From Acidobacteriota bacterium (GTDB lineage Bacteria > Acidobacteriota > Terriglobia > Acidiferrales > UBA7541): a stretch of 64,000 bases of DNA. The notes below the pieces were generated by a model. That model saw only the letters and a program-made list of their open reading frames with translations. It was not told where the DNA came from and searched no databases. Both the position numbers and the translations under genes were made by a program. This document shows positions 1 to 8,343 of the stretch, piece by piece. The stretch is from contig JAJPIE010000041.1 in NCBI GenBank assembly GCA_021324935.1, positions 22,146 to 86,145 on the forward strand. Reading direction: 5' to 3'. How positions within the stretch are numbered: position 1 is the stretch's first letter; the number at the start of each line of letters is the position of its first letter.

Positions 1-311
1 GCGAGCTGAAAGATCCCCGTCTCGAAGGCAACGTCTGCGTCAGCGAAGTTCGCGTCCAGCCGGACATGAAGCATGCACGCGTCTTCGTCACCGTGCGCAC
101 TGAAAACAGCAGGGAACAGACCGACGCCATAAAGGCTCTGGAACACGCCGCGGGTTTCATCAAGCACGAACTCGTTGAACGCCTGCAATTGCGCCGCGTT
201 CCGGATTTGCACTTCACCCTCGACCTTTCGCAGGAACACATGGAGCGCATCGAGCAGCTCCTCAAACAAATGAAATCCGAACGCGCAAGCAAGCCTGAGC
301 CGAACCCTTAG
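1..311 (+). CDS. rbfA: Ribosome-binding factor A, C-terminal part (5' end outside window)
   Basis: RbfA binds the 30S subunit and helps mature the 5' end of 16S rRNA. The reading frame is open from base 3, and the first residues, ELKDPRLEGNVCVSEVRV, match the conserved core of RbfA (family pattern: DPRL, then a VSxVRVSPDL-like strand). The first in-frame ATG at 66 lies inside this conserved core, so it is not the start; the gene begins upstream of the window. The C-terminus is a charged tail ending KPEPNP. The following gene is truB, which matches the widespread nusA-infB-rbfA-truB order, so this is probably the end of that operon. Confidence 0.93.
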   Translation, partial: ELKDPRLEGNVCVSEVRVQPDMKHARVFVTVRTENSREQTDAIKALEHAAGFIKHELVERLQLRRVPDLHFTLDLSQEHMERIEQLLKQMKSERASKPEPNP

Positions 312-430
312 CCCTGGCAACCCTTGAGGAAATCCCGGCAATGACCAGTAACCACCATTTCCGTTTCTGATCTTTGATTTCTTTTTACCGGCTGCTGACC
401 CTTGACGACGGACTACCGACTGATTCGCCC

Positions 431-1405
431 ATGACCAAACAACCGCAACCCGCTCCCTTCGACGGCGCGCTCGTTATCAACAAGCCGCAGGGAAAAACTT
501 CGCACGATGTCGTTGACGCCGTCCGGCATCTTGCCGGTTTCCGCCAGATTGGACATCTGGGAACGCTCGATCCGCTGGCCACCGGCGTCCTGGTCCTTCT
601 TCTCGGCAAAGCCACGCGTTTTGTCCGTTTCTATAGCGGCCGCCGCAAGCGATATACCGCGGGCTTCCGCTTCGGTTTTGCCACCAACACCTTCGATTCC
701 GAAGGCCAACCCGCGGGACCCGATGTAGCTCCCGCGCTCGATCGGGAACTCGTTGAACGCCTGGCGGCTGAATTCACGGGCCGGTTCGAACAGATGCCGC
801 CAATATTCTCGGCAAAGAAAATCCAAGGGCGTCCTGCCTACGAACTCGCTCGCAAGAACCTGGCCGTGGAACTCAAACCTGTTCCGGTCGAGATCTTTGA
901 ATATCGCTTGCTTGAAATCGAAGGGCCTATCGCGCGTTTTTCGATTGAATGCTCTTCCGGCACCTATATCCGCTCGCTGGCGCACGACATGGGCCAAAGA
1001 CTCGGTTGCGGCGCGCACCTCGCCGAAATTTGCCGCACAGCGGTCGGCGAATTTTCGCTCGAACAGGCCCTCACTCTGGAAGAGCTCGCGCGGGCTACAA
1101 AAGAAGGGAAGTTCGCGTCCTGCATGATCCCGCTGGAAAATCTTCTGCCGAATTTCCCACGCACCAATGTGCTGCCGGTCCTGGAAAAAAAAATCCGGCA
1201 CGGAGCGAAATTCAACGTAATGCCGTCGCAACTGCAGGCCGGCCGCGTGGAACTCCCGCCCGGCGCCACGACGCAGCTGGATACAGAGACGCCACATCCG
1301 CCGCGTCTCCGCGTCTTCAGCCAGCAGAACAAACTGATTGCCATCGCCGAAGCCGTGGTGCCGCGCACCTATCAGCCCATCGTCGTTTTCGATCCGCTGC
1401 CCTGA
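431..1405 (+). CDS. truB: tRNA pseudouridine(55) synthase TruB
   Basis: Converts U55 of the tRNA T-loop to pseudouridine. From the ATG at 431 the protein has about 324 residues, normal for TruB. Visible motifs are LVINKPQGKTSHDVV near the N-terminus, GTLDPLATG with the catalytic aspartate near residue 47, and CSSGTYIRSLAHDMG in the middle; a C-terminal PUA-like extension follows. A TTG at 374 is also in frame, but the 19 residues it adds do not resemble the family and the ATG sits just before the conserved core, so I prefer 431. No strong Shine-Dalgarno sequence is visible. It lies 119 bp after rbfA, on the same strand. Confidence 0.95.
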   Translation: MTKQPQPAPFDGALVINKPQGKTSHDVVDAVRHLAGFRQIGHLGTLDPLATGVLVLLLGKATRFVRFYSGRRKRYTAGFRFGFATNTFDSEGQPAGPDVAPALDRELVERLAAEFTGRFEQMPPIFSAKKIQGRPAYELARKNLAVELKPVPVEIFEYRLLEIEGPIARFSIECSSGTYIRSLAHDMGQRLGCGAHLAEICRTAVGEFSLEQALTLEELARATKEGKFASCMIPLENLLPNFPRTNVLPVLEKKIRHGAKFNVMPSQLQAGRVELPPGATTQLDTETPHPPRLRVFSQQNKLIAIAEAVVPRTYQPIVVFDPLP

Positions 1406-1462
1406 AAAAATACCGGCTCAAGGATTTTTAGCGGCTGGACTTGCCCGGCCCGCTCTCCGCTT

Positions 1463-2137
1463 TTACGGCGTTGCGCCTCTCGCCTCTGGCCGCTCGCATT
1501 CGGCTGCCAGCTCCACTGCTTCGCCAACCCGAAGTTCGCCGCCGCGCATCACAAAGCAATTCAGCGCCAGCTCACCGCCGAATTTCCGCACAATCTCCTT
1601 GAGCACGCCGGGATCCTGCTCCAGTGAATCTGGATCATAGGTTGTCATCACGCAGCGGCCGCGCAAATCTTGAATTCCGATGAGTGCCTCCGCAATCCTC
1701 AGGCATTTTCCCGGCCAGGAGCGTTCCGCCAGTCCTTCCACTCCGCCAACGATAATGTTCGGCCGAAGCCGTCGCGCGTCGTGTCCAAACGCCTCGATGG
1801 CTCCGTCCGTCGCCACCAGTAACGGCAAAATATCGAATCGTTCCGGCCCTTCATATGCCACAAGTTGCGCGTCGGGAATCGTGGTTTCCTGTACCAGTTG
1901 CAATGCCTGCTCCGAATTCCAGGGCAGGCCGTCGATGAGTGGCTGTCCGTCTTCGCCCAAGGTTCCATGCAGTCCTAGCAGTTTGTGATACCTCCGCGAA
2001 GTCAGAATGCGCCCGCTCGGTCCAACCACCAGCACCTTGCGGTCGCCCGCAAATCCAAGATCTCCCAGGCTCACGCCGGTGAGTTTCTCCCCGGCCATCG
2101 ACTTTACGGGATATCGCCAAAGTTCCTTGATGTACAT
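1463..2137 (-). CDS. MOSC domain protein (molybdenum cofactor sulfurase C-terminal type)
   Basis: The 224-residue protein begins MYIKELWRYPVKSMAGEKL, typical of the MOSC N-terminal beta-barrel, followed by a MOSC domain with the conserved cysteine (C162) in LRGRCVMTTYDPDSLEQD. Family members such as YcbX/YiiM and mARC bind sulfurated molybdenum cofactor and reduce N-hydroxylated compounds or transfer sulfur; which activity applies here cannot be told. A GGAAGAG Shine-Dalgarno-like element precedes the ATG. No molybdenum cofactor genes lie next to it, although a MoeB-like protein is encoded at 52535. It is convergent with truB. Confidence 0.88.
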   Translation of the reverse strand: MYIKELWRYPVKSMAGEKLTGVSLGDLGFAGDRKVLVVGPSGRILTSRRYHKLLGLHGTLGEDGQPLIDGLPWNSEQALQLVQETTIPDAQLVAYEGPERFDILPLLVATDGAIEAFGHDARRLRPNIIVGGVEGLAERSWPGKCLRIAEALIGIQDLRGRCVMTTYDPDSLEQDPGVLKEIVRKFGGELALNCFVMRGGELRVGEAVELAAECERPEARGATP

Positions 2138-2228
2138 GGCTCTTCCGGTGCAGCGCTTGCATTCGATGCGACAACGCTAAGCCATGGTACAAGGGAGGCG
2201 TGGCATTATCTCCACGCGCCAGGCCCGC

Positions 2229-2414
2229 TCAAGCGGACTTTCTCAATGCCACCTTCGGGAAATCCACCTCCACGCCCGCGGCGTTGTTGAAGTAGTTCGT
2301 GAAAATGTTGATCGCCACGTGCCCGATGATCTCCGCGATTTCCAGGTCGCTAAATCCCGCGCCGCGTTCCGCTTCAAATTCCGAATCTGCGATTTGGCCC
2401 CGGTTGAGGCGTCC
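2229..2414 (-). pseudogene. Remnant of a carboxymuconolactone decarboxylase / AhpD-like gene (C-terminal end only)
   Basis: On the minus strand an open stretch ending in TGA at 2231-2229 encodes GFSDLEIAEIIGHVAINIF followed by TNYFNNAAGVEVDFPKV. This is the characteristic C-terminal helix pair of carboxymuconolactone decarboxylase / alkylhydroperoxidase-like proteins (family pattern: DAEIxEIVxxVALNxFTNYFNN). The catalytic CxxC half is missing. The stretch follows the TAA of the secretin gene (2417-2415) in the same frame, so there is no room for a separate full-length gene. I read it as the tail of a gene whose front was lost when the secretin gene was joined here. Confidence 0.7.
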
Positions 2415-5400
2415 TTACCCCGGCGGCTGTTGCAACGGCACTTCCGGCTGGTTCGGGGGCGGCTGCACAGGCCGCTGGCTGGGGTCTGAGTTGGGAGGCG
2501 GGCCCGGCTGTGCGCCCGGCGGCACGCCAGGTTGGTTTGCAGGCGGCGCTGGCGGTTGCTCTGGGGGCGCAGCCGGAGAGGGCTCCGGTTCCCGCTCGCG
2601 GGGCGGCACGAACTCACCCTCGTGGAACCCGCCGCGCCCTCCGACGTCGCCAGTGCCCGCGTAAAACGTCTCCGACTCGCGGAAAGGCGATCTCACGCGG
2701 CGCGGCGTCACCAGGAAAAGCAGCTCATCTTCGGTAAAGGATTGATTGCGATTTCCAAACGCGTAGCCGGCGCCCGGCAATGTCGCCAACCCGGGAATTC
2801 CGGTGATCGATTTCGTTTCATTGTCGCTGAGCAAACCGGTCACCAGCGACGTTTCGTTTTCCTTCAGCCGCACCGTTTGTGTCACCGTACGGTTGGAAAT
2901 AATCGGGATTCCATTCACGCTGCTGCCCGAAAGAGCCTTGATTTCGAACTCCAATTGCAGCGTCACATCCTTGCTCGCGTGCAATTGCGGTGTGGCTTTC
3001 AACTTGATGCCGATGTCCACGTATTCCGATCCGGGGTATGGTTGTTGGTTCAGCGCGGGATTTGAAATCAGGCTCACCGGACTCACAATCAAAGTCACCT
3101 GGCCGGCCGTGCCGGAAAGATTGTTCGTCACCGCGATATCCGGAAACGTGCTGTTGGTGAAAGCCCCCGCAACAATCGCCGTGGGACTTGTCCCCGCCGG
3201 CGGTTCCAGGGCATTCGTGAAAAGACCACTGCCTAAATCGGCGAACACTGTCACCGTTCCCGCGCCCGTATTCGTCACGGCAACACCGCCGTTGCCCTGT
3301 TGCGTGAAGTCGGCGATGGCCACCCCGGTGGGCGTGGTATCGGTGGCCAGTGGCGACTGTGACGAGGCCGCGAACGTTCCGTCCCCGTTGCCCAGATAGA
3401 TGGTCAACGTGTTGTCCGCTTGATTCACGATCGCCAGCGCCGGGCCGCTGCTGCCGCTCAAACTCCCTGACGCAATCGAAACGGGAGTCTTCCCAACCGG
3501 CAAGGGAGATCGGGAAAACTCCGTGAACGTGCCATCGCCCATGCCTTTCAGAATGGTCACGTTTTGCGTCGCCTGATTCACGATGGCCAGGTCCGGGAAG
3601 CCATCCCCATTAAAGTCCGTGCTGGTTATTGCCACGGGCCCCGCGGCTGTCACCGGGAGGGCAAACGGCGAACCCGCCACTTGCGTAAACGTCCCATCCC
3701 CGTTGCCGTTGAACACGGAATAGGTGTTGTCCTTGAAATTCGTCACCACGAACCCTGGATTCGAGTTGTTTTTCTGATTAAAAGTGCCCACCACGATGGC
3801 GCTCGGCTGGTTTCCCACCGCAATGGGTGTCGCGGGAGTCTTGAACGTTCCGTCACCGTTCCCCAAGAGCACGATCACTGCATTTCCCACTGGATCGGTG
3901 ATCACCAGGTCGGCGAAATTATCGTTATTCGCGGCCGTCGTGGAGGAATTCAGGCTGCCCGTTGCAATCGCTGGCGCGAGCGTCGCGCTTGTCCACTTCG
4001 TGCCCAGCGAAATCGGCGAAAGCAGGCCGATGCCACTGGTCGGTTGCGCAAACTGTTCCACCGCTCCGGTGCCTTGGTTCAAAAGAATGGTCAGGGTGTT
4101 GTCGGCCTGGTTCACAACGGCCAGGTCCTGGGTCCCTGCGTTGCGAAAATCCGCCGTTAACATTGCCGTGGGATTCGTGCCCACCGTGAATTGCTCGGTT
4201 GGAATCGTCACTCCCGTTCCACCGGGATTTGCCGTGAATCCCGTCGAGCCCAGGCTCCCGGACAGCAGCGATAACGTAATCGGATAGCGGTCCCCGACGA
4301 AAAACGTAGCCGGCTTCCCATCCTGCGCCCGCAGCAGAATCTCTCTGCCGCTGTGAACCAGCGAAAGTCCCTCGGAGAATTGCGCCGTGAACGTGGGCAG
4401 CCCGAGCAAAAACGTGCTCTTTCCTCCGCCAATGGCCGCCACCGGCGGGATCGACGAGGCAAGGCTCGCGAGTCCTCCCGCGGCTCCCGCCGCGCTGCCG
4501 AAAACCTGCGTCAGCAGCGTGAGCAACGAACTCAGATCCGGCGCCGATCGCAGCGCACCCGCGAGGTTTGGCGGAATCGAATAAAGGTTCAGGCTCGCCG
4601 GAGGTGTGATGCCCAAGTCGCGCGCCGTCGAGCGATCCACCTCCAGCAACGAAATCTCCAGCAGCACTTCGCCCGGCGCCTGCTCGACATTCTGGATGAT
4701 CTCCTGCGCCAGTCGTACCTGCGGCACGCTGCCCCGCACGGTGATCGAATGGTTCGGATAGGACTGCGAGACGCGTGTAATCCCGGTGAGTTCCCGGATG
4801 GCGCGCACCAGTTCGCCGATGTCGGTCGTGGTCGCCGAGGCCGGCAACGCAAACGTCTGCTCCACTTGCGGATCGAAATCCCGGCGCTTTTGAATCGTGT
4901 CCGCAACCACAAAAAACGTCTTTGAATCCACCGCAACCCAGAATGTGCCGGTCTCCAGTGTCAGCACCTTCATGGCGGTATAAAAATCCGCTTCCGGCAG
5001 TCGCAGCCGCACGCTTCGAGATGGAAGATCGGGATCAAACGTTGCCTTCAATCCAAACGCCTGCGCCACATTCTCGCATGCGGTCTTCAAATCCCCTCGA
5101 TAGTCGAAACTCCGCGTTGTCCGGGATGGGGAAAGTTGCGGGAGTCCCTCGGCGGGTTCCATCTGGCGCACGTTCTGTGCGGTCGCGTTCATGGAAGCTA
5201 TTTGCTGCAGCCGCTCCAGCAACGCCGGATTTCCCGGGTCGATTTCCAGCGCCTGCGCCAGCTCCATCGTCGCGCCATCCATATTTCCCTGGATGGCCAG
5301 GCGCTCTGCGGAATCCACATGCTCGCGGAGCAGCCGGGACCTCAACGCGACGCTTTTGCCCACCATATTCACGTCAAACGGAGCGTAGCGCGCCGCCTCC

Positions 5401-5618
5401 TCGTAATCGCTTAGCGCGTCTACGTAATCACCTGCCGCTTCCTCCTGGGCCGCCTGCTCGGCCAGCTTCCTGGCCCGTTTGGGATCGGGCTTCACCAGGT
5501 TACGACTCTGCACCGCCGCTGGGAGCGATTTCTGAGGTTCCTGCGCCGGATTCGCTGGGCACAGCAGGGCCGCTGCCAGCAGCAGGGAAGTCACCGGGGT
5601 GGGCAAGTGTTTGAGCAT
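2415..5618 (-). CDS. Secretin (GspD/PilQ family) with inserted FG-GAP/VCBS beta-propeller
   Basis: Outer-membrane secretin of type II secretion or type IV pilus type, 1067 residues. In order: signal peptide (1-25), helical TPR-like region (about 45-145), STN/N0 domain (about 170-240), N1-like domain (about 250-315), start of the secretin domain from EVLLEISLLEVD (317-328), the GDRYPI strand (442-447), then an insert of about 370 residues (about 478-848) with repeated FG-GAP/VCBS units such as NGDGTF and DFNGDGFPDLAIVNQ. The secretin domain resumes at YVDIGIKLKATPQLH (866-880) and ends with the conserved ELLFLVTPRRV. A proline-rich tail follows (from about 1003). Ordinary secretins lack the propeller. 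No other gsp/pil genes are in the window, so the assembly system is unknown. Confidence 0.88.
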   Translation of the reverse strand: MLKHLPTPVTSLLLAAALLCPANPAQEPQKSLPAAVQSRNLVKPDPKRARKLAEQAAQEEAAGDYVDALSDYEEAARYAPFDVNMVGKSVALRSRLLREHVDSAERLAIQGNMDGATMELAQALEIDPGNPALLERLQQIASMNATAQNVRQMEPAEGLPQLSPSRTTRSFDYRGDLKTACENVAQAFGLKATFDPDLPSRSVRLRLPEADFYTAMKVLTLETGTFWVAVDSKTFFVVADTIQKRRDFDPQVEQTFALPASATTTDIGELVRAIRELTGITRVSQSYPNHSITVRGSVPQVRLAQEIIQNVEQAPGEVLLEISLLEVDRSTARDLGITPPASLNLYSIPPNLAGALRSAPDLSSLLTLLTQVFGSAAGAAGGLASLASSIPPVAAIGGGKSTFLLGLPTFTAQFSEGLSLVHSGREILLRAQDGKPATFFVGDRYPITLSLLSGSLGSTGFTANPGGTGVTIPTEQFTVGTNPTAMLTADFRNAGTQDLAVVNQADNTLTILLNQGTGAVEQFAQPTSGIGLLSPISLGTKWTSATLAPAIATGSLNSSTTAANNDNFADLVITDPVGNAVIVLLGNGDGTFKTPATPIAVGNQPSAIVVGTFNQKNNSNPGFVVTNFKDNTYSVFNGNGDGTFTQVAGSPFALPVTAAGPVAITSTDFNGDGFPDLAIVNQATQNVTILKGMGDGTFTEFSRSPLPVGKTPVSIASGSLSGSSGPALAIVNQADNTLTIYLGNGDGTFAASSQSPLATDTTPTGVAIADFTQQGNGGVAVTNTGAGTVTVFADLGSGLFTNALEPPAGTSPTAIVAGAFTNSTFPDIAVTNNLSGTAGQVTLIVSPVSLISNPALNQQPYPGSEYVDIGIKLKATPQLHASKDVTLQLEFEIKALSGSSVNGIPIISNRTVTQTVRLKENETSLVTGLLSDNETKSITGIPGLATLPGAGYAFGNRNQSFTEDELLFLVTPRRVRSPFRESETFYAGTGDVGGRGGFHEGEFVPPREREPEPSPAAPPEQPPAPPANQPGVPPGAQPGPPPNSDPSQRPVQPPPNQPEVPLQQPPG

Positions 5619-5674
5619 TCTAGCGAATAGACGCAGACAAGTATTCTACAGGGTGCCCGCAAGGCCATCTGCAC

Positions 5675-5704
5675 TTGACGGACTAAATTGGTCCGGTTTA
5701 AACT
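5675..5704 (+). promoter_or_regulatory. Candidate promoter with overlapping 15-bp dyad upstream of the iron-import operon
   Basis: TTGACG (5675-5680) and TAAACT (5699-5704) are separated by 18 bp and resemble a sigma-70 promoter. The spacer carries GGACTAAATTGGTCC (5680-5694), a dyad with 6 of 7 arm positions matching around a central A. A regulator bound here would block RNA polymerase. The dyad resembles Rrf2/IscR-type operators more than a classical Fur box, but the DtxR-like domain encoded downstream is an equally good candidate ligand. The start codon lies 38 bp downstream of the -10 element. The regulator assignment is inference. Confidence 0.45.
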
Positions 5705-5742
5705 AAGGTCATAGTTGCAAGTGAATTACAACTGGAGTTCCT

Positions 5743-7005
5743 GTGCTTTCTGCCTTTCTCATTGCCCTCCGCGAGGGTGTCGAAGCCGCTCTCATCGTCG
5801 GCATCATCCTAGTTTACCTTTCCCGGACCAATCGTTCCCACCTCGCGCGCTTTGTCTGGGGAGGCGTTACGGCCGCGGTGGCGCTCAGCCTTGCGGTGGC
5901 CATTGCGCTGGACCGCTTTAATATCAGCGAAGACGGTTTCGAAGGGCTGCTTCTTCTGTTGGCCGCGTTTTTCGTGGTCACCATGATCGTCTGGATGAAC
6001 AGGATCGCGCGCCACCTCAAAAAGGAAATCGAACAAAGGGTGGAAGAGTATGCGAATCGCGCAGGCTCCGCGGCGGGCTGGGGCTTGGCTTTGTTTGTAT
6101 TCCTCATGGTGGTTCGTGAGGGGGCGGAACTCGCCCTGATCCTTCGAGCCGTCGAGCTTTCCACCGAAGGGCTCCAGACCTGGATCGGCACGATCGCCGG
6201 CATTGGCGCCGCCGTCGCCGTCGGATTGTTTTTCTTCAAGGGCACTCTCAAAGTTCCTCTGCACCGCTTCTTTGCTGTCACCAGCGCCATTCTGATTCTC
6301 GTCGCCATCCAGCTTGGAGTCACCGGCCTGCACGAGTTGAGCGAAGCCCGTTGGATTCCCTCCAGCAAAGCCGAAATGGCCCTCATCGGCCCCATTGTGC
6401 GCAACGATCTGTTCTTCTTTATCTTCGTTTTCGGCGCGGCCGCCCTGATGATCTTTCGCGAGTGGCAGGCCGCTTCGCACAGCAAAGCCGCCTCAAGCGC
6501 GCTGAATGACGCCGAGCGTCGCCTGGTGGAAGCGCAGAACCGCCGCCAGCGCCGCTGGATGATCGCCGCGGCCAGCACAAGCCTCCTGGTGATTCTCGCG
6601 CTCACCGCCGATTTCATCTATGCGAAGGTGAACTCCGCTCCGCCGCAGGCCCGCGCCGTGGAAGCTGTCAGCGGCATGGTGAGGATTCCCGTCGCCGAAG
6701 TTCAGGACGGCAATCTGCATCTATATACCCTGAATGCCGGCGGGCAGACCATCCGCTTTATGGTTATCAAAAAGCCGAATGGCTACGGCACCGCCCTCGA
6801 TGCCTGCCTCATCTGCGGCGCCGAAGGCTATCGCCAGGACGGCCAGAACGTTATTTGCCGCCACTGCGCGTCCGCCATTTATATCCCTTCGATCGGCCAG
6901 CAGGGCGGGTGCAACCCCATTGGATTCACTTCCCACGTCGATGGCACGGACGTGGTGATCGACGTTTCGTCCGTCACCAAGGCTGCGGAAGAGATTCCGC
7001 GTTAG
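5743..7005 (+). CDS. FTR1-family iron permease fused to an FtrD-like (DUF2318) Fe-S domain
   Basis: Inner-membrane iron importer of 420 residues. Residues 1-240 form the FTR1 permease with two REGxE motifs (REGVE 10-14, REGAE 125-129), the predicted iron-binding signature, and about seven membrane segments. After a charged linker and one more membrane segment (about 271-293), residues 310-415 match the DUF2318/FtrD-like domain, with C355-x2-C358, C372-x2-C375 and C390. In Brucella FtrC and FtrD, and in the Campylobacter p19 locus, these are separate proteins. The start is GTG at 5743, with GGAG six bases upstream. The gene heads a four-gene operon with two permeases and an ATPase. No P19/FtrA periplasmic protein is encoded nearby. 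Confidence 0.9.
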   Translation: MLSAFLIALREGVEAALIVGIILVYLSRTNRSHLARFVWGGVTAAVALSLAVAIALDRFNISEDGFEGLLLLLAAFFVVTMIVWMNRIARHLKKEIEQRVEEYANRAGSAAGWGLALFVFLMVVREGAELALILRAVELSTEGLQTWIGTIAGIGAAVAVGLFFFKGTLKVPLHRFFAVTSAILILVAIQLGVTGLHELSEARWIPSSKAEMALIGPIVRNDLFFFIFVFGAAALMIFREWQAASHSKAASSALNDAERRLVEAQNRRQRRWMIAAASTSLLVILALTADFIYAKVNSAPPQARAVEAVSGMVRIPVAEVQDGNLHLYTLNAGGQTIRFMVIKKPNGYGTALDACLICGAEGYRQDGQNVICRHCASAIYIPSIGQQGGCNPIGFTSHVDGTDVVIDVSSVTKAAEEIPR

Positions 7006-7035
7006 GAGATCTGGCGCGCTCACCGATCCACGCAA

Positions 7036-8343
7036 ATGTTCTTTCGACTCGTAGCCGATTCTTTTACCCGCCGGCCCAAACGCAAATTGCTCACCCTTAG
7101 CGCCTTGGCCCTGGGGATGGCTGTGGCCACGGCGGCGTTGAGCGTGTCTCTCGATGTGGGCGACCGTCTCGCGCAGGAGTTCCGCAGCCTGGGCGCGAAT
7201 TTGCTCGTGACGCCACAAGCGGATTCATTGCCGCTGGAAATCGGCGGCGTCGATTATCGCCCGGCCAATGCCGGGGCGTATCTGCCCGAAGCCGATCTCG
7301 GCAAACTCAAAACGATTTTCTGGCGCTTCAACATTATGGCCTTCGCGCCGATCCTCGATGTTCCCGTGCAGGCGTGGTCGCCAGCTTCCAAAAATTGGTC
7401 GAGTCCCGGTGTTGCGGAACACACGACTCTGATCGGCACCTGGTCCGATCACAATGTCCCCATCCCTGATGGCACCAGCTACGAAACCGGCATCGAGAAA
7501 ACAAATCCCTGGTGGCACGTTGACGGCCGCTGGTTCAAGGAAGGCGCCGATGAGTGCGTCCTAGGGATTTCCGCCGCCAACAAATTCGGCGTAAAGGCCG
7601 GCGACGTCCTCAATGTTCAGGTCAGCGGCAAAACCGGATGGAAGCCGCTCCAAGTGGTCGGCTTGCTCTCGACCGGCAGCCCAGAGGACAACGCCGTCGT
7701 TGCACCGCTGAGCATCGTGCAGGCCTTGGCGCAGCATCCCGGCGAATACCGCCGCTTGTACGTCAGCGCGCTGACCAAGCCGGAAGACGCCTTCGCGCGC
7801 AAAGATCCCAAATCCATGACCCCGGAGGAGTTCGACCGCTGGTATTGCACCCCTTATATTTCCGCGATCGCGCTGCAAATCAGCGAAGAGTTGCAGGGCA
7901 CCGACGTGCGCGTGATTCGCCGTGTGGCCGAGGGCGAAGGCGCCATTCTCAGCCACGTGCGCACGCTGCTGTGGCTCGTTACCTTCAGTGCGCTGCTGGC
8001 CGCCGCGCTGGCCGTTGGCGCCTCCGCCGCGGCCTCCGTCATGGAACGCCGCACCGAAATCGGACTGATGAAAGCATTGGGCGCGGGTTCCGGGCTGGTT
8101 GGAGTTCTGCTCGCTGCCGAACAACTCCTCGTCGCCTTTGTCGGCGGCGGCATCGGCTTCTGCATCGGGATTGTGCCGGCGCGGCTTCTGGGCCAGCGGG
8201 TATTCGGTTTCACGCCGGAACCGCGCGTATTTCTCCTCTTCGTCGTGCTCGTGCTGGCCGCTCTGATTACCCTGGCGGGCAGCGCCTTTCCGCTGCGCCG
8301 CGCCTCGAAGTATGATCCTGCGCCGATTCTGAGGGGTGAATGA
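7036..8343 (+). CDS. FtsX-type ABC transporter permease, first of pair
   Basis: The 435-residue protein has the MacB/FtsX layout: an N-terminal membrane segment (about 17-37), a large periplasmic domain (about 45-310), and three C-terminal membrane segments (about 312-335, 358-385 and 398-425), ending in a cytoplasmic tail RASKYDPAPILRGE typical of these permeases. RTEIGLMKALGAG is the coupling-helix region. Position and partners match the two permeases (Cj1661/Cj1662) of the Campylobacter FTR1-P19 iron locus, so a role in iron import or in electron or ligand delivery to the periplasm is likely. It overlaps the next gene by four bases (ATGA), which suggests translational coupling. Confidence 0.88.
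   Translation: MFFRLVADSFTRRPKRKLLTLSALALGMAVATAALSVSLDVGDRLAQEFRSLGANLLVTPQADSLPLEIGGVDYRPANAGAYLPEADLGKLKTIFWRFNIMAFAPILDVPVQAWSPASKNWSSPGVAEHTTLIGTWSDHNVPIPDGTSYETGIEKTNPWWHVDGRWFKEGADECVLGISAANKFGVKAGDVLNVQVSGKTGWKPLQVVGLLSTGSPEDNAVVAPLSIVQALAQHPGEYRRLYVSALTKPEDAFARKDPKSMTPEEFDRWYCTPYISAIALQISEELQGTDVRVIRRVAEGEGAILSHVRTLLWLVTFSALLAAALAVGASAAASVMERRTEIGLMKALGAGSGLVGVLLAAEQLLVAFVGGGIGFCIGIVPARLLGQRVFGFTPEPRVFLLFVVLVLAALITLAGSAFPLRRASKYDPAPILRGE

Noticed and set aside
3040..4211. Separate FG-GAP protein or mobile insertion inside the secretin gene
   Set aside because: The reading frame is continuous through both junctions and no terminal repeats or target duplications are seen.
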